64,000 bases of DNA from Nostoc sp. CHAB 5834 (GTDB lineage: Bacteria > Cyanobacteriota > Cyanobacteriia > Cyanobacteriales > Nostocaceae), in the NCBI GenBank assembly GCA_020829485.1, contig JAIVFU010000018.1, positions 38,737 to 102,736 of the forward strand, read 5' to 3'. Below are positions 24,817 through 33,837 of this stretch, in pieces. Both the position numbers and the translations under genes were made by a program. The notes below the pieces were generated by a model. That model did no database searches, was not told the origin of the DNA, and saw only the letters and a program-made list of their open reading frames with translations. Every line of letters begins with the position of its first letter. The first letter of the stretch is position 1.

Positions 24817-26607
24817 ATGAAATCAGCATCCATCTTTTTTACAATTAAACGTTTTTGGTTGGCAATAATTCTGACTTCAGGAATAGCATTTACAGTTACG
24901 GCCTGCAACCCAGCTAACTTTAAAACTGCGGCGGCTCAAGTGCCGCAAGTCGTCACAGCAGTTTTAAGTGAGCCTTCAACTTTTAACTATGCTCTAAATG
25001 AGTCAGCATATAGCGTTTTTGGCTTCATTTATGACTCATTAATTAATGAGAATCCCATAACCACAAAACTAGAGCCAGGTTTAGCAGAAGCCTGGGAAGT
25101 TTCTGAAGATGGTCAACGGATTGTGATCACTCTGCGAGAAGGAATTAAGTGGTCAGATGGTCAGCCAATGACTGCTGATGATATTATCTTTACTTATAAC
25201 GAAATATACCTCAATCCTCAAATTCCGACCTCTCTTAAAGACGCCTTAAAAGTTGGCGATAAAGGCACTTTGCCAAAGGTGAAAAAAATCGATGCGCGTC
25301 GGGTTGAATTTAGCATACAGGAACCGTTTGCTCCTTTTTTAAGATATGTAGGTGGCATCCCAATTATGCCAGCCCATGCTTTACAAGAAGCAATCCGCAC
25401 AACTGGATCTGATGGAAATCCTAAGTTTCTCTCAATGTGGGGAACAGGCACTGATCCGAAACAAATTGTTGGTAACGGCCCATATATCATGGAAAGTTAC
25501 GTTTCTAGTCAGCGAGTTATATTTCGGCGTAATCCATACTACTGGCGTAAAGATGCTCAGGGTAATCCTCAGCCTTACATTGAGCGTATTGTTTGGCAAA
25601 TTATTGAATCTACTGAAAACCAGTTAATTAGTTTTCGGTCTGGGCAGTTAGATGATTTAGAAGTCGCTCCTGAAGGTTTTAGTTTGCTAAAGCGAGAAGA
25701 AAAACGGGCAAAGTTTGAAATTTATAACGGTGGGCCAGATACAAGTACGACTTTTATTGCTTTCAATCTTAGTAAAGCTAAGAATTCTCAGGGTAAACCT
25801 TTCGTAGACCCAATTAAATCTAAGTGGTTTAATAAAAAGGAATTCAGACAGGCTATAGCCTATGCACTCGACCGCGAAACGATGAAAACAAATGCTTTTC
25901 GGGGACTGGGTGAACTGCAAAACTCATTTGTTTATGTCAAAAGTCCCTACTTTCTTCCTCCAGAAAAAGGGTTAAAGGTATATAATTACGAACCAGAAAA
26001 AGCGAAGAAATTACTGTTACAAGCTGGGTTCAAATATAATGCTCAAAATCAGCTTTTAGATGCTGATGGTAACAGAGTCAGATTTACACTCTTAACGAAT
26101 TCGGAAAGAAAAGTTAGAGGAGATATGGCATCTCAAATCAGGCGGGATCTCGCTAATATTGGGATTCAAGTAGATTTGCAAATTCTCAGCTTCAATTCCT
26201 ATCTAGAAAAACTCAAAGTTACGCAAAATTGGGATTGTTACCTTGGAGGATTTCTTGGAGGCGGTATTGAACCTCACGGCGCTAGCAATATCTGGAGAAT
26301 TGCCGGTGCATCCCACGCATTTAATTTGGGGCCACAACCGGGAGAACCACCCATGACTGGCTGGGAAGTTTCCGACTGGGAAAAGGAAATTGACAGCCTC
26401 TACATTAAAGGCGCACAGGTATTGGATGAAAACAAGCGCAAGGAAATTTATTATGAATATCAGCGCATCGCCTCAGAACAGTTGCCGTTTATTCATTTAG
26501 TAGAGAGGTTGAATCTGCAAGCAGTGCGCGATCGCTTCCAAGGAATTCAATATACTGCTCTTGGTGGCCCATTCTGGAATCTCTACGAACTAAAAGTAAC
26601 CGATTAG
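24817..26607 (+). CDS. ABC transporter family-5 solute-binding lipoprotein (oligopeptide/nickel type)
   Basis: About 596 residues are encoded from ATG 24817; a TTG 13 codons upstream is not needed. The N-terminal signal MKSASIFFTIKRFWLAIILT runs to a lipobox ending VTAC. The mature protein has the family signature GLAEAWEVSEDGQRIVITLR, then EGIKWSDGQPMTADDIIFTY, and the C-terminal motif RIASEQLPFIHLVERL. It is a DppA/OppA-type periplasmic binding protein that would capture peptides, or another solute, for an ABC importer. No permease or ATPase gene is adjacent, so its partners are elsewhere. Confidence 0.92.
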   Translation: MKSASIFFTIKRFWLAIILTSGIAFTVTACNPANFKTAAAQVPQVVTAVLSEPSTFNYALNESAYSVFGFIYDSLINENPITTKLEPGLAEAWEVSEDGQRIVITLREGIKWSDGQPMTADDIIFTYNEIYLNPQIPTSLKDALKVGDKGTLPKVKKIDARRVEFSIQEPFAPFLRYVGGIPIMPAHALQEAIRTTGSDGNPKFLSMWGTGTDPKQIVGNGPYIMESYVSSQRVIFRRNPYYWRKDAQGNPQPYIERIVWQIIESTENQLISFRSGQLDDLEVAPEGFSLLKREEKRAKFEIYNGGPDTSTTFIAFNLSKAKNSQGKPFVDPIKSKWFNKKEFRQAIAYALDRETMKTNAFRGLGELQNSFVYVKSPYFLPPEKGLKVYNYEPEKAKKLLLQAGFKYNAQNQLLDADGNRVRFTLLTNSERKVRGDMASQIRRDLANIGIQVDLQILSFNSYLEKLKVTQNWDCYLGGFLGGGIEPHGASNIWRIAGASHAFNLGPQPGEPPMTGWEVSDWEKEIDSLYIKGAQVLDENKRKEIYYEYQRIASEQLPFIHLVERLNLQAVRDRFQGIQYTALGGPFWNLYELKVTD

Positions 26608-26634
26608 TCATTGGGCATTGGGCATTGGTTATTC

Positions 26635-26700
26635 ACAAATGACAAATGACAAATGACACATGACACATGACAAAGGACAAATGACCCATGACAAATGACA
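26635..26700 (+). repeat. Heptanucleotide repeat array containing the larB start
   Basis: There are about nine units of ACAAATG/ACACATG/ACAAAGG. The larB ATG (26688) is in the array. An AAGGA formed by one variant unit (26673-26677) sits 10 nt before it and may serve as its ribosome site. Confidence 0.75.
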
Positions 26701-27476
26701 AAACCTTGCGATCGCTACTCATTGCGGTTGCCAATGGTAAAGTTACGCCAGATACGGCATTAGACTCACTCAAAGATTTAACTTATGAATCTGTAGGTGA
26801 GTTTGCCAAAATCGACCATCATCGCCAGCTAAGAACTGGTTTCCCAGAGGTGATTTGGGGCCCCGGTAAGACTCCCGACCAAATTGCTCAAATTATCGAG
26901 GTGATGCGCCTCCGCAACCCAGTGGTGATGGCAACCCGCATTGAACCAGCAGTTTATGCCGCACTGGAATCAAAAGTTAGCGGTTTGCGATATTACGAAT
27001 CGGCGCGAATTTGTGCGATCGCTCCCCCTACCATCGAACCACAATTTGCGGGTGAAATTGGCATTCTTTCTGCTGGTACTGCCGATTTACCCGTTGCTGA
27101 AGAAGCTGCTGTCACTGCTGAACTTTCTGGTTTTCAGGTACAGCGCCTCTGGGATGTTGGCGTTGCGGGGATTCACCGCTTATTAAGTAACCGCCATCTG
27201 ATTGAGTCCGCATCAGTATTGATTGTCGTAGCGGGGATGGAAGGCGCTTTACCCAGCGTTGTTGCGGGTTTAGCGAGTTGTCCTGTGATTGCCGTACCCA
27301 CCAGCATTGGTTATGGTGCGAGTTTTGGTGGATTAGCACCTTTATTGACAATGCTTAACTCTTGTGCTGCGGGAGTAGGCGTAGTAAATATCGATAATGG
27401 TTTTGGTGCAGCAGTTTTGGCGGGGCAAATTTTGCGGACTGCCGAGAAATTGCGGTTGGCATCCGCTGCATCTTGA
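26688..27476 (+). CDS. larB: LarB, pyridinium-3,5-biscarboxylic acid mononucleotide synthase
   Basis: This 262-residue protein has an N-terminal helical section with the LarB motif DHHRQLRTGFPEVIWGPGKT. The C-terminal domain is related to PurE (AIR carboxylase): GILSAGTADLPVAEEAAVTA, then VAGMEGALPSVVAGL and PTSIGYGASFGGLAPLLTML. In lactate racemase maturation LarB carboxylates and hydrolyses nicotinate adenine dinucleotide in the first step of nickel-pincer cofactor synthesis. Many genomes, including cyanobacteria, carry larB without the rest of the pathway. No larA, larC or larE is visible here. Confidence 0.93.
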   Translation: MTNDKTLRSLLIAVANGKVTPDTALDSLKDLTYESVGEFAKIDHHRQLRTGFPEVIWGPGKTPDQIAQIIEVMRLRNPVVMATRIEPAVYAALESKVSGLRYYESARICAIAPPTIEPQFAGEIGILSAGTADLPVAEEAAVTAELSGFQVQRLWDVGVAGIHRLLSNRHLIESASVLIVVAGMEGALPSVVAGLASCPVIAVPTSIGYGASFGGLAPLLTMLNSCAAGVGVVNIDNGFGAAVLAGQILRTAEKLRLASAAS

Positions 27477-27582
27477 GTTAAGACATTGAGGTTATATGCA
27501 ATATTTCAGTAAATATCAGGAATTTTTCTAAAAAATAAACTGATGCTGAATTTTGCCACATCCAACCTCTTAATCACCAAAT

Positions 27583-27792
27583 ATGAGCCATTACAGCGAT
27601 TTGATATCTCAGTTATATTGGCATTTGCCTGTAAATTTGACAGGACTACTAGCACAAACAATTACCGATCCAGACTTGATGGGTCAGGTTGAAAAATCTT
27701 GGCGTCACTTTATACAAACAGGTCAAGTGTGGGCATTGTTGATTGGTTTAGTCATTGGCTATATGATTCGGAATCTAACTAGCTACGGTTAA
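27583..27792 (+). CDS. Small conserved single-span membrane protein
   Basis: This 69-residue protein has a polar/aromatic N-terminal part (ISQLYWHLPVNLTGLLAQTI) and one C-terminal membrane helix (VWALLIGLVIGYMIRNL). It lies between larB and argH on the same strand with about 100-bp gaps. Its composition and clean ORF suggest a real gene of the small cyanobacterial membrane protein kind. No family name is recognised. Confidence 0.6.
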   Translation: MSHYSDLISQLYWHLPVNLTGLLAQTITDPDLMGQVEKSWRHFIQTGQVWALLIGLVIGYMIRNLTSYG

Positions 27793-27876
27793 AGAAATTT
27801 TAGATTTTGGATTTTAGATTAATCCAAAATCCAAAATCTAAAATCCAAAATTCATGCCCCTCCCCTCATAATATTT

Positions 27877-29262
27877 ATGACCAAAGAAGAAACTTGGAGC
27901 CAGAGGTTTGAATCAGCATTGCATCCAGCGATCGCTCGTTTTAATGCCAGTATAGGTTTTGATATTGAATTAATCGAATATGACCTGACTGGTTCTCAAG
28001 CCCATGTCAAAATGCTTGCTCACACGGGCATTATCTCCCCAGAAGAAGGTGAGCAACTGGTTGCAGGTTTAGAACAAATTCGCCAAGAGTACCGCCAAGG
28101 TCAATTTAAGCCTGGTATCGATGCTGAAGATGTACATTTTGCAGTTGAACGGCGACTGACAGAAATTGTCGGCGATGTGGGTAAAAAGGTGCATACGGCG
28201 CGATCGCGTAATGACCAAGTTGGTACTGATACTAGACTCTACCTCCGCGACCAAATCCAACAAATTAAAGGGGAATTGCGAGAATTTCAAGGGGTTTTAC
28301 TGGATATAGCTGAAAAAAACGTTGAAACTCTAATTCCTGGCTATACTCACCTACAACGCGCCCAACCCCTGAGTTTAGCTCACCACCTCTTGGCATACTT
28401 TCAAATGGCCCAACGCGACTGGGAACGCTTAGGAGACGTTTCTCGCCGCGTGAATATCTCACCTTTGGGATGCGGTGCTTTAGCCGGAACCACTTTCCCC
28501 ATTGATCGGCACTACACAGCCAAACTCTTGAATTTTGACGATATTTATGCTAACAGCCTCGATGGAGTGAGCGATCGCGATTTTGCGATCGAATTCTTAT
28601 GTGCTGCTAGCCTGATTATGGTTCACCTCAGCCGCCTTGCAGAAGAAGTCATTCTTTGGTCATCAGAAGAATTCCGCTTTGTCACCCTCAAAGATAGCTG
28701 TGCCACAGGTTCCAGTATCATGCCCCAAAAGAAAAACCCTGATGTACCAGAATTAGTGCGGGGGAAAACCGGGCGTGTATTCGGTCATCTCCAGGCGATG
28801 TTAGTGATTATGAAGGGGCTACCCCTGGCGTATAACAAAGACCTACAAGAAGATAAAGAAGGTCTATTTGATAGCGTCAACACAATCAAAGCCTCTCTAG
28901 AAGCAATGACAATTTTGCTCAGGGAAGGCTTAGAATTTCGTACCCAACGGTTAGCAGAAGCTGTGGCGGAAGATTTTTCTAACGCTACCGATGTAGCAGA
29001 TTACCTAGCAGCGCGTGGCGTTCCTTTTCGGGAAGCTTACAATCTCGTGGGTAAGGTAGTAAAAACTAGTATTGCCGCAGGCAAACTCCTGAAAGATTTG
29101 AAATTGGAAGAGTGGCAACAACTACATCCAGTATTTGCAGCAGATATTTATGAGGCGATATCCCCTCGGCAAGTTGTAGCAGCCCGCAACAGTTACGGTG
29201 GTACTGGCTTTGTACAGGTTAGCAAAGCACTCATAGCCGCCCGCGCTCAAATGGCTCAATAG
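27877..29262 (+). CDS. argH: Argininosuccinate lyase
   Basis: This 461-residue fumarase/aspartase-superfamily enzyme has typical length. The signature loop [20 protein letters not shown] holds the catalytic serine. Other family regions are [33 protein letters not shown] and [20 protein letters not shown]. It splits argininosuccinate into arginine and fumarate, the last step of arginine synthesis, and so also feeds cyanophycin. Upstream are ATCCAAA/ATCTAAA heptamer repeats (about 27797-27852). It appears to be its own unit or the end of a loose larB cluster. Confidence 0.97.
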   Translation: MTKEETWSQRFESALHPAIARFNASIGFDIELIEYDLTGSQAHVKMLAHTGIISPEEGEQLVAGLEQIRQEYRQGQFKPGIDAEDVHFAVERRLTEIVGDVGKKVHTARSRNDQVGTDTRLYLRDQIQQIKGELREFQGVLLDIAEKNVETLIPGYTHLQRAQPLSLAHHLLAYFQMAQRDWERLGDVSRRVNISPLGCGALAGTTFPIDRHYTAKLLNFDDIYANSLDGVSDRDFAIEFLCAASLIMVHLSRLAEEVILWSSEEFRFVTLKDSCATGSSIMPQKKNPDVPELVRGKTGRVFGHLQAMLVIMKGLPLAYNKDLQEDKEGLFDSVNTIKASLEAMTILLREGLEFRTQRLAEAVAEDFSNATDVADYLAARGVPFREAYNLVGKVVKTSIAAGKLLKDLKLEEWQQLHPVFAADIYEAISPRQVVAARNSYGGTGFVQVSKALIAARAQMAQ

Positions 29263-29331
29263 AAGGAGTGGGAAGTAAGAATTTTAGATTTTAGATTTTG
29301 GACTTCAGATTGAAATTTAATCCAAAATCTA

Positions 29332-29450
29332 ATACCAATTTGAAAAAAGAATGCGACAAATAGACCATCTGTAGAGACGCGATGAATCGCGTCTTCGATT
29401 CATCGCGTCTTTACCCAAGGATGTGTTGCAATCATTAATTGAATTGGTAT
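29332..29450. mobile_element. MITE-like element with ATACCAATT ends
   Basis: ATACCAATT (29332-29340) and AATTGGTAT (29442-29450) bound 119 bp. Inside is GTAGAGACGCGATGAATCGC with its complementary arm GATTCATCGCGTCT. Single ends of the same type occur at about 811 and 32556. Confidence 0.6.
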
Positions 29451-29497
29451 AAAATCCAAAATCCAAAATTGAATTGCCCAATTCCCAAAAATAAATA

Positions 29498-29519
29498 AGG
29501 GCGTACAAATGTGCGCCCT
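29498..29519 (-). terminator. Hairpin terminator for the small basic protein gene
   Basis: AGGGCGTACA and TGTGCGCCCT pair (10 bp, one G-U) around AA. Read on the reverse strand it is followed by a T-rich tract. It lies 43 nt past the stop of the small gene and could also act on argH transcripts. Confidence 0.65.
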
Positions 29520-29561
29520 AAAAGATAAATAATCTAAACAAAAAGGATTTAAGCAGACAGC

Positions 29562-29729
29562 TTAGTCAGTGTCAGCTGCTGTTGCTGCGCCTTCTTCTTC
29601 TTCACTCTTCGGTGGTCTTTGTTGGAACCTTCTCTGCATTCTTCCTGTAGTAGTCCGTTTACGAAACTTTCTGGCATACGCCTGGTTCCGTAGCGCCTTT
29701 TCTTTTTTCGGGTTACGGCGCTTGGCCAT
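29562..29729 (-). CDS. Small highly basic conserved protein
   Basis: This 55-residue protein starts at ATG 29729, with GAGGTG 5 nt upstream; an earlier in-frame codon is rejected. The sequence MAKRRNPKKEKALRNQAYAR followed by KFRKRTTTGRMQRRFQQRPP is strongly basic, and the tail is acidic (SEEEEGAATAADTD). It resembles a small ribosome- or RNA-associated protein, but I cannot name a family. The good ribosome site and downstream terminator argue that it is a real gene. Confidence 0.7.
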   Translation of the reverse strand: MAKRRNPKKEKALRNQAYARKFRKRTTTGRMQRRFQQRPPKSEEEEGAATAADTD

Positions 29730-30134
29730 GTTCACCTCATTAATAAACAACAAAAAAGTAGCAACTAGGCATCACGTAGGCAATATCAGTTACCAATGTT
29801 ATTGATATACTTGTAGCCTAGTGCAGCAATAAATACGCTTTAAACAGTGTACTAGTCTATCGCATTCAACCTTGTTCTGTCAATTATAATTTAGAACTAT
29901 CCCCACCACCTAGACGAAAAATACCTTTTATTTGATTCAAATTCGTCAAATAAACCGCGTCTATCTTGAAACCTGTAGTTCTTCGGTGATGAAAAGGATT
30001 TGCCCTCATCCCCCAAATCTGGGATTCGGGGAGCCAGAATTTCAAAGTCCCTCTCCCAGATATGGGAGAGGGATTTAGGGTGAGGGCAAAAACTACGGTT
30101 TTCAACTTAGATGAGGTTTATATGTAAATTAGCT

Positions 30135-30365
30135 AGGGACTTCCAAGTAAAAAAATATTCCATTGCTATTGTTCACTCTTGACCGTTGACGGTTCACGAG
30201 TTTTCATTCAACAGTCAACAGTAGACATCTCCAGAAATTAATTATGCGTTACCTGAAACCCTTGTCTTGACGTTGCAATGCAACGTCTCTACATTCCTTT
30301 TCGGAGATGTCTAGTCAACAGTCAACGACTTTAAGTGGAATAATTTATTTTTTGGAGTTCCCCTA
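30135..30365. mobile_element. MITE-like element, GGGACTTCCA family, copy 3
   Basis: The ends are AGGGACTTCCAAGTAAAAAA (from 30135) and TTTATTTTTTGGAGTTCCCC (to about 30363), with matching TATTCCA and TGGAATA just inside. At 231 bp it is about 105 bp longer than the other copies. It contains CAACAGTCAAC repeats and the palindrome TTGCAATGCAACG. Confidence 0.6.
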
Positions 30366-30370
30366 ACAAG

Positions 30371-30520
30371 TTGTTGTTCTTGGAACAAACCAATCAATAT
30401 TATCAAGAATTAGATGACGCTCTCAAACCCCGCTTAATTGTCTCTTCTAAATTTTGGGTTAAAACTTATCATTTAGATTATTTTTTTTTATGTGTGCTGA
30501 AAAATATTAGTGATCGCTAG
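30371..30520 (+). pseudogene. C-terminal coding remnant beside a repeat element
   Basis: In one frame, 49 codons run to TAG: LLFLEQTNQYYQELDDAL, then KPRLIVSSKFWVKTYHLD and YFFLCVLKNISDR. The amino acid pattern is protein-like, but there is no start with a ribosome site, and the 30135-30365 element ends 6 bp before it. It looks like the tail of a gene cut off by the element. The family is not recognised. Confidence 0.35.
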
Positions 30521-30766
30521 TTTGGGCAAGGCTAATGTTAATTTTAAACTGAAAAACTTTCTGATTTAACAAACTTTATGTATATATGAATACAGTGCTT
30601 CTCTTGAAACTTGATGTTAGAATCAATAATATTCTACGTAAAATCGTCAGAATAAAATCTCAAACCACAAACATTTTTGTATAAAGCAAAACTCAACAAT
30701 AATTTAATTAGTTGAGTTTATGTAAGTGGTAGAGAGCTATAGAATACAATACAAAAATTTTGAAGA

Positions 30767-31261
30767 TTGAACGTTATTGCTTTTTTTCCGGCAGCTGTCC
30801 AGTCCACACGTAGCTTATGGCGTATTGGACAAACAGTATTGGGTATTATATTTCGTCATCCCATTACTGGCACTAGTATCATCCCAATTTTACCCGATGG
30901 TCGTATAGTACTGATCCGGCGGCGTGATGATGGTCTTTGGGCATTGCCTGGAGGCATGGTGGATTGGGGAGAAGATATTCCCAACACAGTCCGCCGGGAA
31001 TTGATCGAGGAAACCGGGCTAGAATTGGTGAAAATTAATCGTTTAGTAGGAGTTTACTCTGCACCAGACCGCGATCCAAGAATCCATTCAATTTGTGTTG
31101 TGGTTGAAGCCGAGGTGCATGGGACAATGGAGATTCAAGATACTTTGGAAGTTATGGAAATTCAAGCTTTCTCTCCCAATTTGCTACCTTCAGGACAGAT
31201 GTCTCACGACCATACCCGGCAGTTGCAAGATTACTTAAATGGCTTGACAACATTGGCATAA
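30767..31261 (+). CDS. Nudix hydrolase
   Basis: This 164-residue protein starts at TTG 30767. The Nudix box is complete at residues 63-85 (G63, E69, R77-E78, E81-E82, G84). The N-terminal region has a hydrophobic stretch (IGQTVLGIIFRHPITGTSII) and RIVLIRRRDDGLWALPGG. After the box comes VYSAPDRDPRIHSICVVVEA, similar to the gene at 5203. It would hydrolyse a nucleoside-diphosphate-linked compound. The start is not certain because there is no ATG and the ribosome site is weak. Confidence 0.83.
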   Translation: MNVIAFFPAAVQSTRSLWRIGQTVLGIIFRHPITGTSIIPILPDGRIVLIRRRDDGLWALPGGMVDWGEDIPNTVRRELIEETGLELVKINRLVGVYSAPDRDPRIHSICVVVEAEVHGTMEIQDTLEVMEIQAFSPNLLPSGQMSHDHTRQLQDYLNGLTTLA

Positions 31262-31460
31262 CAATATCTAGTCATTTGTCATTTATCATTTATCATTTGC
31301 CGCTAAAGTATATGATCTAAGGAAGCTTCTTTACAAGACGCTGTTCGCGTTCGGCTCACACTTGTCTGTTTGTAATTTGTCCAAAACTAATTACTAATGA
31401 CCAATGACTAATGACTAATGACTATTTGTTATGGTGCTAAAAGCTAACTACTAAATTAAA

Positions 31461-32303
31461 ATGAATACACTATTCCGTAACTCGCGGATAAAGCTCTCTC
31501 AAGGGCTGATATTCTGGCGTGAAGTCGGTGAAAAAACTCCTATAATTTTTTTACATGGTGCTTGGAATGAGAGCAGTCAATGGTTATCTGTGATGGAGTC
31601 TCTTTCACAAGATTTCCATTGCTTTGCACTTGATTTGTTAGGGTTTGGTGAATCAGAAAATCCGAATATTCATCATTCGATAGATTTACAAGTAGAGTGT
31701 TTGGCTGAGTTTTTGCAAGCTGTTAAGCTAGAAAAAGTCTATTTAGTAGGGCATTCTCTTGGGGGTTGGATTGCTGCTAGCTATGCTTTAAAATATCCAG
31801 AGAAACTTGATGGTGTGGTACTGCTAGCACCAGAGGGTGTAGAGATAGCAGGACAAGAAGAGTATTGTCGAAAGATGCGGCAATTATTGAATTATCCGCC
31901 ACTAATAGTTAAATTGTTGCGATCGCTAACTCCTTTCACTAAAATCTTGGGTTGGTATGAAAAAATTGCACAAGACTTGCAATTACGTCAGGAATTGTTG
32001 CGTTACCCCATAGCTTGCCAGTTACTCTTCAAACGGCGACAAGCAGAAATTGAGGCGGAATTAGTGCAAAAGCGGCTTTACATGATAGATGTGCCAGTTT
32101 TTATTTTACAAGGTGGACAAGATACAGCAGATGCTTTAGCTAAAAGTCAGGTTTATGCTCAACTGATGCCGAAAGTCGAGTTGAAAATGATTGCCCATGC
32201 CGGAAATGACTTACCAGAATCTTCTGCTGGGGTTGTAGCGATGGAGATTCGGGAGTTTATTCAAGGTATTTTAAAAAGTCATAATTTCAACGAATTAAAC
32301 TAG
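31461..32303 (+). CDS. Alpha/beta hydrolase
   Basis: This 280-residue alpha/beta-fold hydrolase has oxyanion motif FLHGAWNES near residue 30 and nucleophile elbow GHSLGGW near residue 97. The acid region is QGGQDTADALAKS near 217, and AHAGNDLPES lies near 246 in place of a usual His loop (His246 is present). It has no signal peptide. The substrate is unknown. It is flanked on both sides by short tandem repeats or gene remnants. The reverse-strand PIN remnant overlaps its last nine bases. Confidence 0.85.
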   Translation: MNTLFRNSRIKLSQGLIFWREVGEKTPIIFLHGAWNESSQWLSVMESLSQDFHCFALDLLGFGESENPNIHHSIDLQVECLAEFLQAVKLEKVYLVGHSLGGWIAASYALKYPEKLDGVVLLAPEGVEIAGQEEYCRKMRQLLNYPPLIVKLLRSLTPFTKILGWYEKIAQDLQLRQELLRYPIACQLLFKRRQAEIEAELVQKRLYMIDVPVFILQGGQDTADALAKSQVYAQLMPKVELKMIAHAGNDLPESSAGVVAMEIREFIQGILKSHNFNELN

Positions 32304-32555
32304 CTTATTCAGGGTTTGTTGCCAATCCAGTACACATATTCCTTCGCTCTCAAACCGTGATATGTGTTTCAAGTTGTCATAACTATTATGTGATTAAAAA
32401 TCTTCAATTGGAGTATTGCTTGAGCAGCAAGAATTACATCACCATCCAAACTTTCATTGTTTGCTGTAGGCTTTCCCTGGTTTCTCACCGATGCCCATAG
32501 TTCGGCTGCTTTTCGTATCGTTTCGGGAGTCAGTGGGATGAGACAAATTTGACTA
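32295..32555 (-). pseudogene. VapC/PIN toxin remnant, truncated and frameshifted
   Basis: The reverse translation reads SQICLIPLTPETIRKAAELW, then ASVRNQGKPTANNESLDGDV and ILAAQAILQLKIFNHIIVMTT. These match the second half of VapC-type PIN nucleases, including the acidic DGDVILAAQA motif. A stop (TGA) interrupts the expected TTNxKHISRF motif, and LKHISRFESEGICVLDW continues in the next frame, so a small deletion broke it. The N-terminal half is missing: homology stops at an ATACCAATT repeat end (32556). It is not functional as a toxin. Confidence 0.75.
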
Positions 32556-32868
32556 ATACCAATTCTGTATGAAGATGCGCTAAACCATATTTAAGTATAA
32601 AAAAGAAGAAGAACGAACCGCAAAGGACGCAAAGGACACAAAGGAAGAAAGAAAGAAGTTAAAAGGGTTTGGCGCAGCCTCATAAAGAAATAGTATAAGT
32701 TTAGCGAAACACTTTTCAAACATCCTCAGATGATTTCCATCGATTAGCTTAGTTGATTGGGGAAGGCAACTTAACTATTACAGGACTTACGCAAAATCAT
32801 GAAAAAACGAACCGCAATCGCGCAGCGTCTCGTTAGAGAAGGACACAAAGGAATAAGGTTTCAGAGAG
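32304..32868. other. Intergenic region: PIN remnant and two repeat ends
   Basis: Besides the PIN remnant there is a GAACCGCAAAGGACGCAAAG-type repeat (about 32615-32650), a solo ACTTTTCAAACATCCTC end at 32711-32727 and the TAGGACTTACGCA-type element from 32784. Confidence 0.55.
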
Positions 32869-32884
32869 TTATTGCGTAAGTCCT
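32784..32884. mobile_element. MITE-like element, TAGGACTTACGCA family, copy 2, fused to coaX 3' end
   Basis: The left end is AGGACTTACGCAA (from about 32784) and the right end is TTGCGTAAGTCCT (32872-32884). The right end encodes the final Gly-Leu-Thr-Gln of coaX and the element supplies its TAA stop (32869-32871). Confidence 0.7.
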
Positions 32885-33711
32885 ATATTATTTATGAATA
32901 CTTCCCGCATTCCCCAAAAAATCAAATTTTGTTCCACAATCAAATGTGCTGCAATTTCAGGATATAAGGCTTGCAGATAGTTAATTAATAAAGTGCGATC
33001 GCCCCCTTTAATCGTAATCTTACTATTAGGAAATAATTGCAACCACGCTTCAATAAAATCTTTAATTCCAGCTAAAACAGTGTAAATAACTCCGCTTTGA
33101 ATAGCTTCTATAGTATTGAGAGCAAAACGTGGTGGTAGAGACGGAAAGTTTTGTATTTCTACTAATGGTAATTGCCCTGTTTGTTGACCAAGAGTTGCAA
33201 ATTGCAAGCCTAATCCCGGCAAAATTGCACCTCCAACTAGACACTCATTAGCATCCGCAGCCGTAAAAGTTAGTGCTGTCCCAGCATCAATCACCAACAT
33301 TGGAAAACCCCAAGTTTTCCCCGCGCCCCATAAAGCTAAAGCGCGGTCAATTCCTAGTGTGGAATAAACACCTTTTAGTGGTATTTGGTCTAAGGTAATA
33401 ACGCGAGTATTTGGGTAAGTTTGCCAAATAGCAGTTTGGCTGGGAACAACGGAGGCGACGAGGAGGGGAGGGGGGGATGAGGGGGATGAGGAAGTATTTT
33501 CTCCCCTAATTTTCTGATGGGGTGGAGAAATTGCCAGTAGTAAATGATCCAGGGTTTGACATTTAGCTAACTGTTGGATGACAGACTCAGGTAGATGGTC
33601 GGTATCCCAAGCGGAGTAAAGCTTTTCGCCAATAAAGAAAGCCCAATGTAGCCGAGAGTTCCCAATTTCCAAAGCTAGCCAAATCTCCCCCATCTCCCCC
33701 ATCTCCCCCAT
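32869..33711 (-). CDS. coaX: Type III pantothenate kinase
   Basis: This 280-residue CoaX-type kinase carries out the first step of coenzyme A synthesis. It has the phosphate motif [15 protein letters not shown], the acidic motif [14 protein letters not shown] and [15 protein letters not shown]. Three parts look shaped by repeats. The N-terminus is MGEMGEMGE from a 9-bp repeat, giving three possible ATG starts (33711, 33702, 33693). A Ser/Pro run ([13 protein letters not shown]) lies near residue 75. The last residues GLTQ plus the stop come from a repeat element. The catalytic core appears intact. Confidence 0.93.
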   Translation of the reverse strand: MGEMGEMGEIWLALEIGNSRLHWAFFIGEKLYSAWDTDHLPESVIQQLAKCQTLDHLLLAISPPHQKIRGENTSSSPSSPPPLLVASVVPSQTAIWQTYPNTRVITLDQIPLKGVYSTLGIDRALALWGAGKTWGFPMLVIDAGTALTFTAADANECLVGGAILPGLGLQFATLGQQTGQLPLVEIQNFPSLPPRFALNTIEAIQSGVIYTVLAGIKDFIEAWLQLFPNSKITIKGGDRTLLINYLQALYPEIAAHLIVEQNLIFWGMREVFINNIGLTQ

Positions 33712-33837
33712 CCCTCTGCGGTTTCACATTTTTAACTTTTTTAAGTCAACCATAAATTTTTTAATAAAAATTAACATTCATCCCGTGTCACAATAAAACA
33801 AGAGGAACAAATACTCATTGTGTTAAGGAGGGGAGTT

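Larger units (their letters stand above)
29754..30766. other. 1-kb repeat-rich intergenic region
   Basis: A palindromic repeat whose arms begin GCCCTCATCCCCCAAAT and CCCTCTCCCAGATATGGGAG lies at about 30002-30090. It makes a spurious ORF at 29884-30105. Then come the element 30135-30365, the coding remnant 30371-30520 and AT-rich DNA up to the Nudix gene. No intact gene is visible. Confidence 0.55.

Noticed and set aside
29884..30105. 73-codon reverse ORF
   Set aside because: It translates a known type of dispersed palindromic repeat (CCCTCTCCCAGATATGGG).
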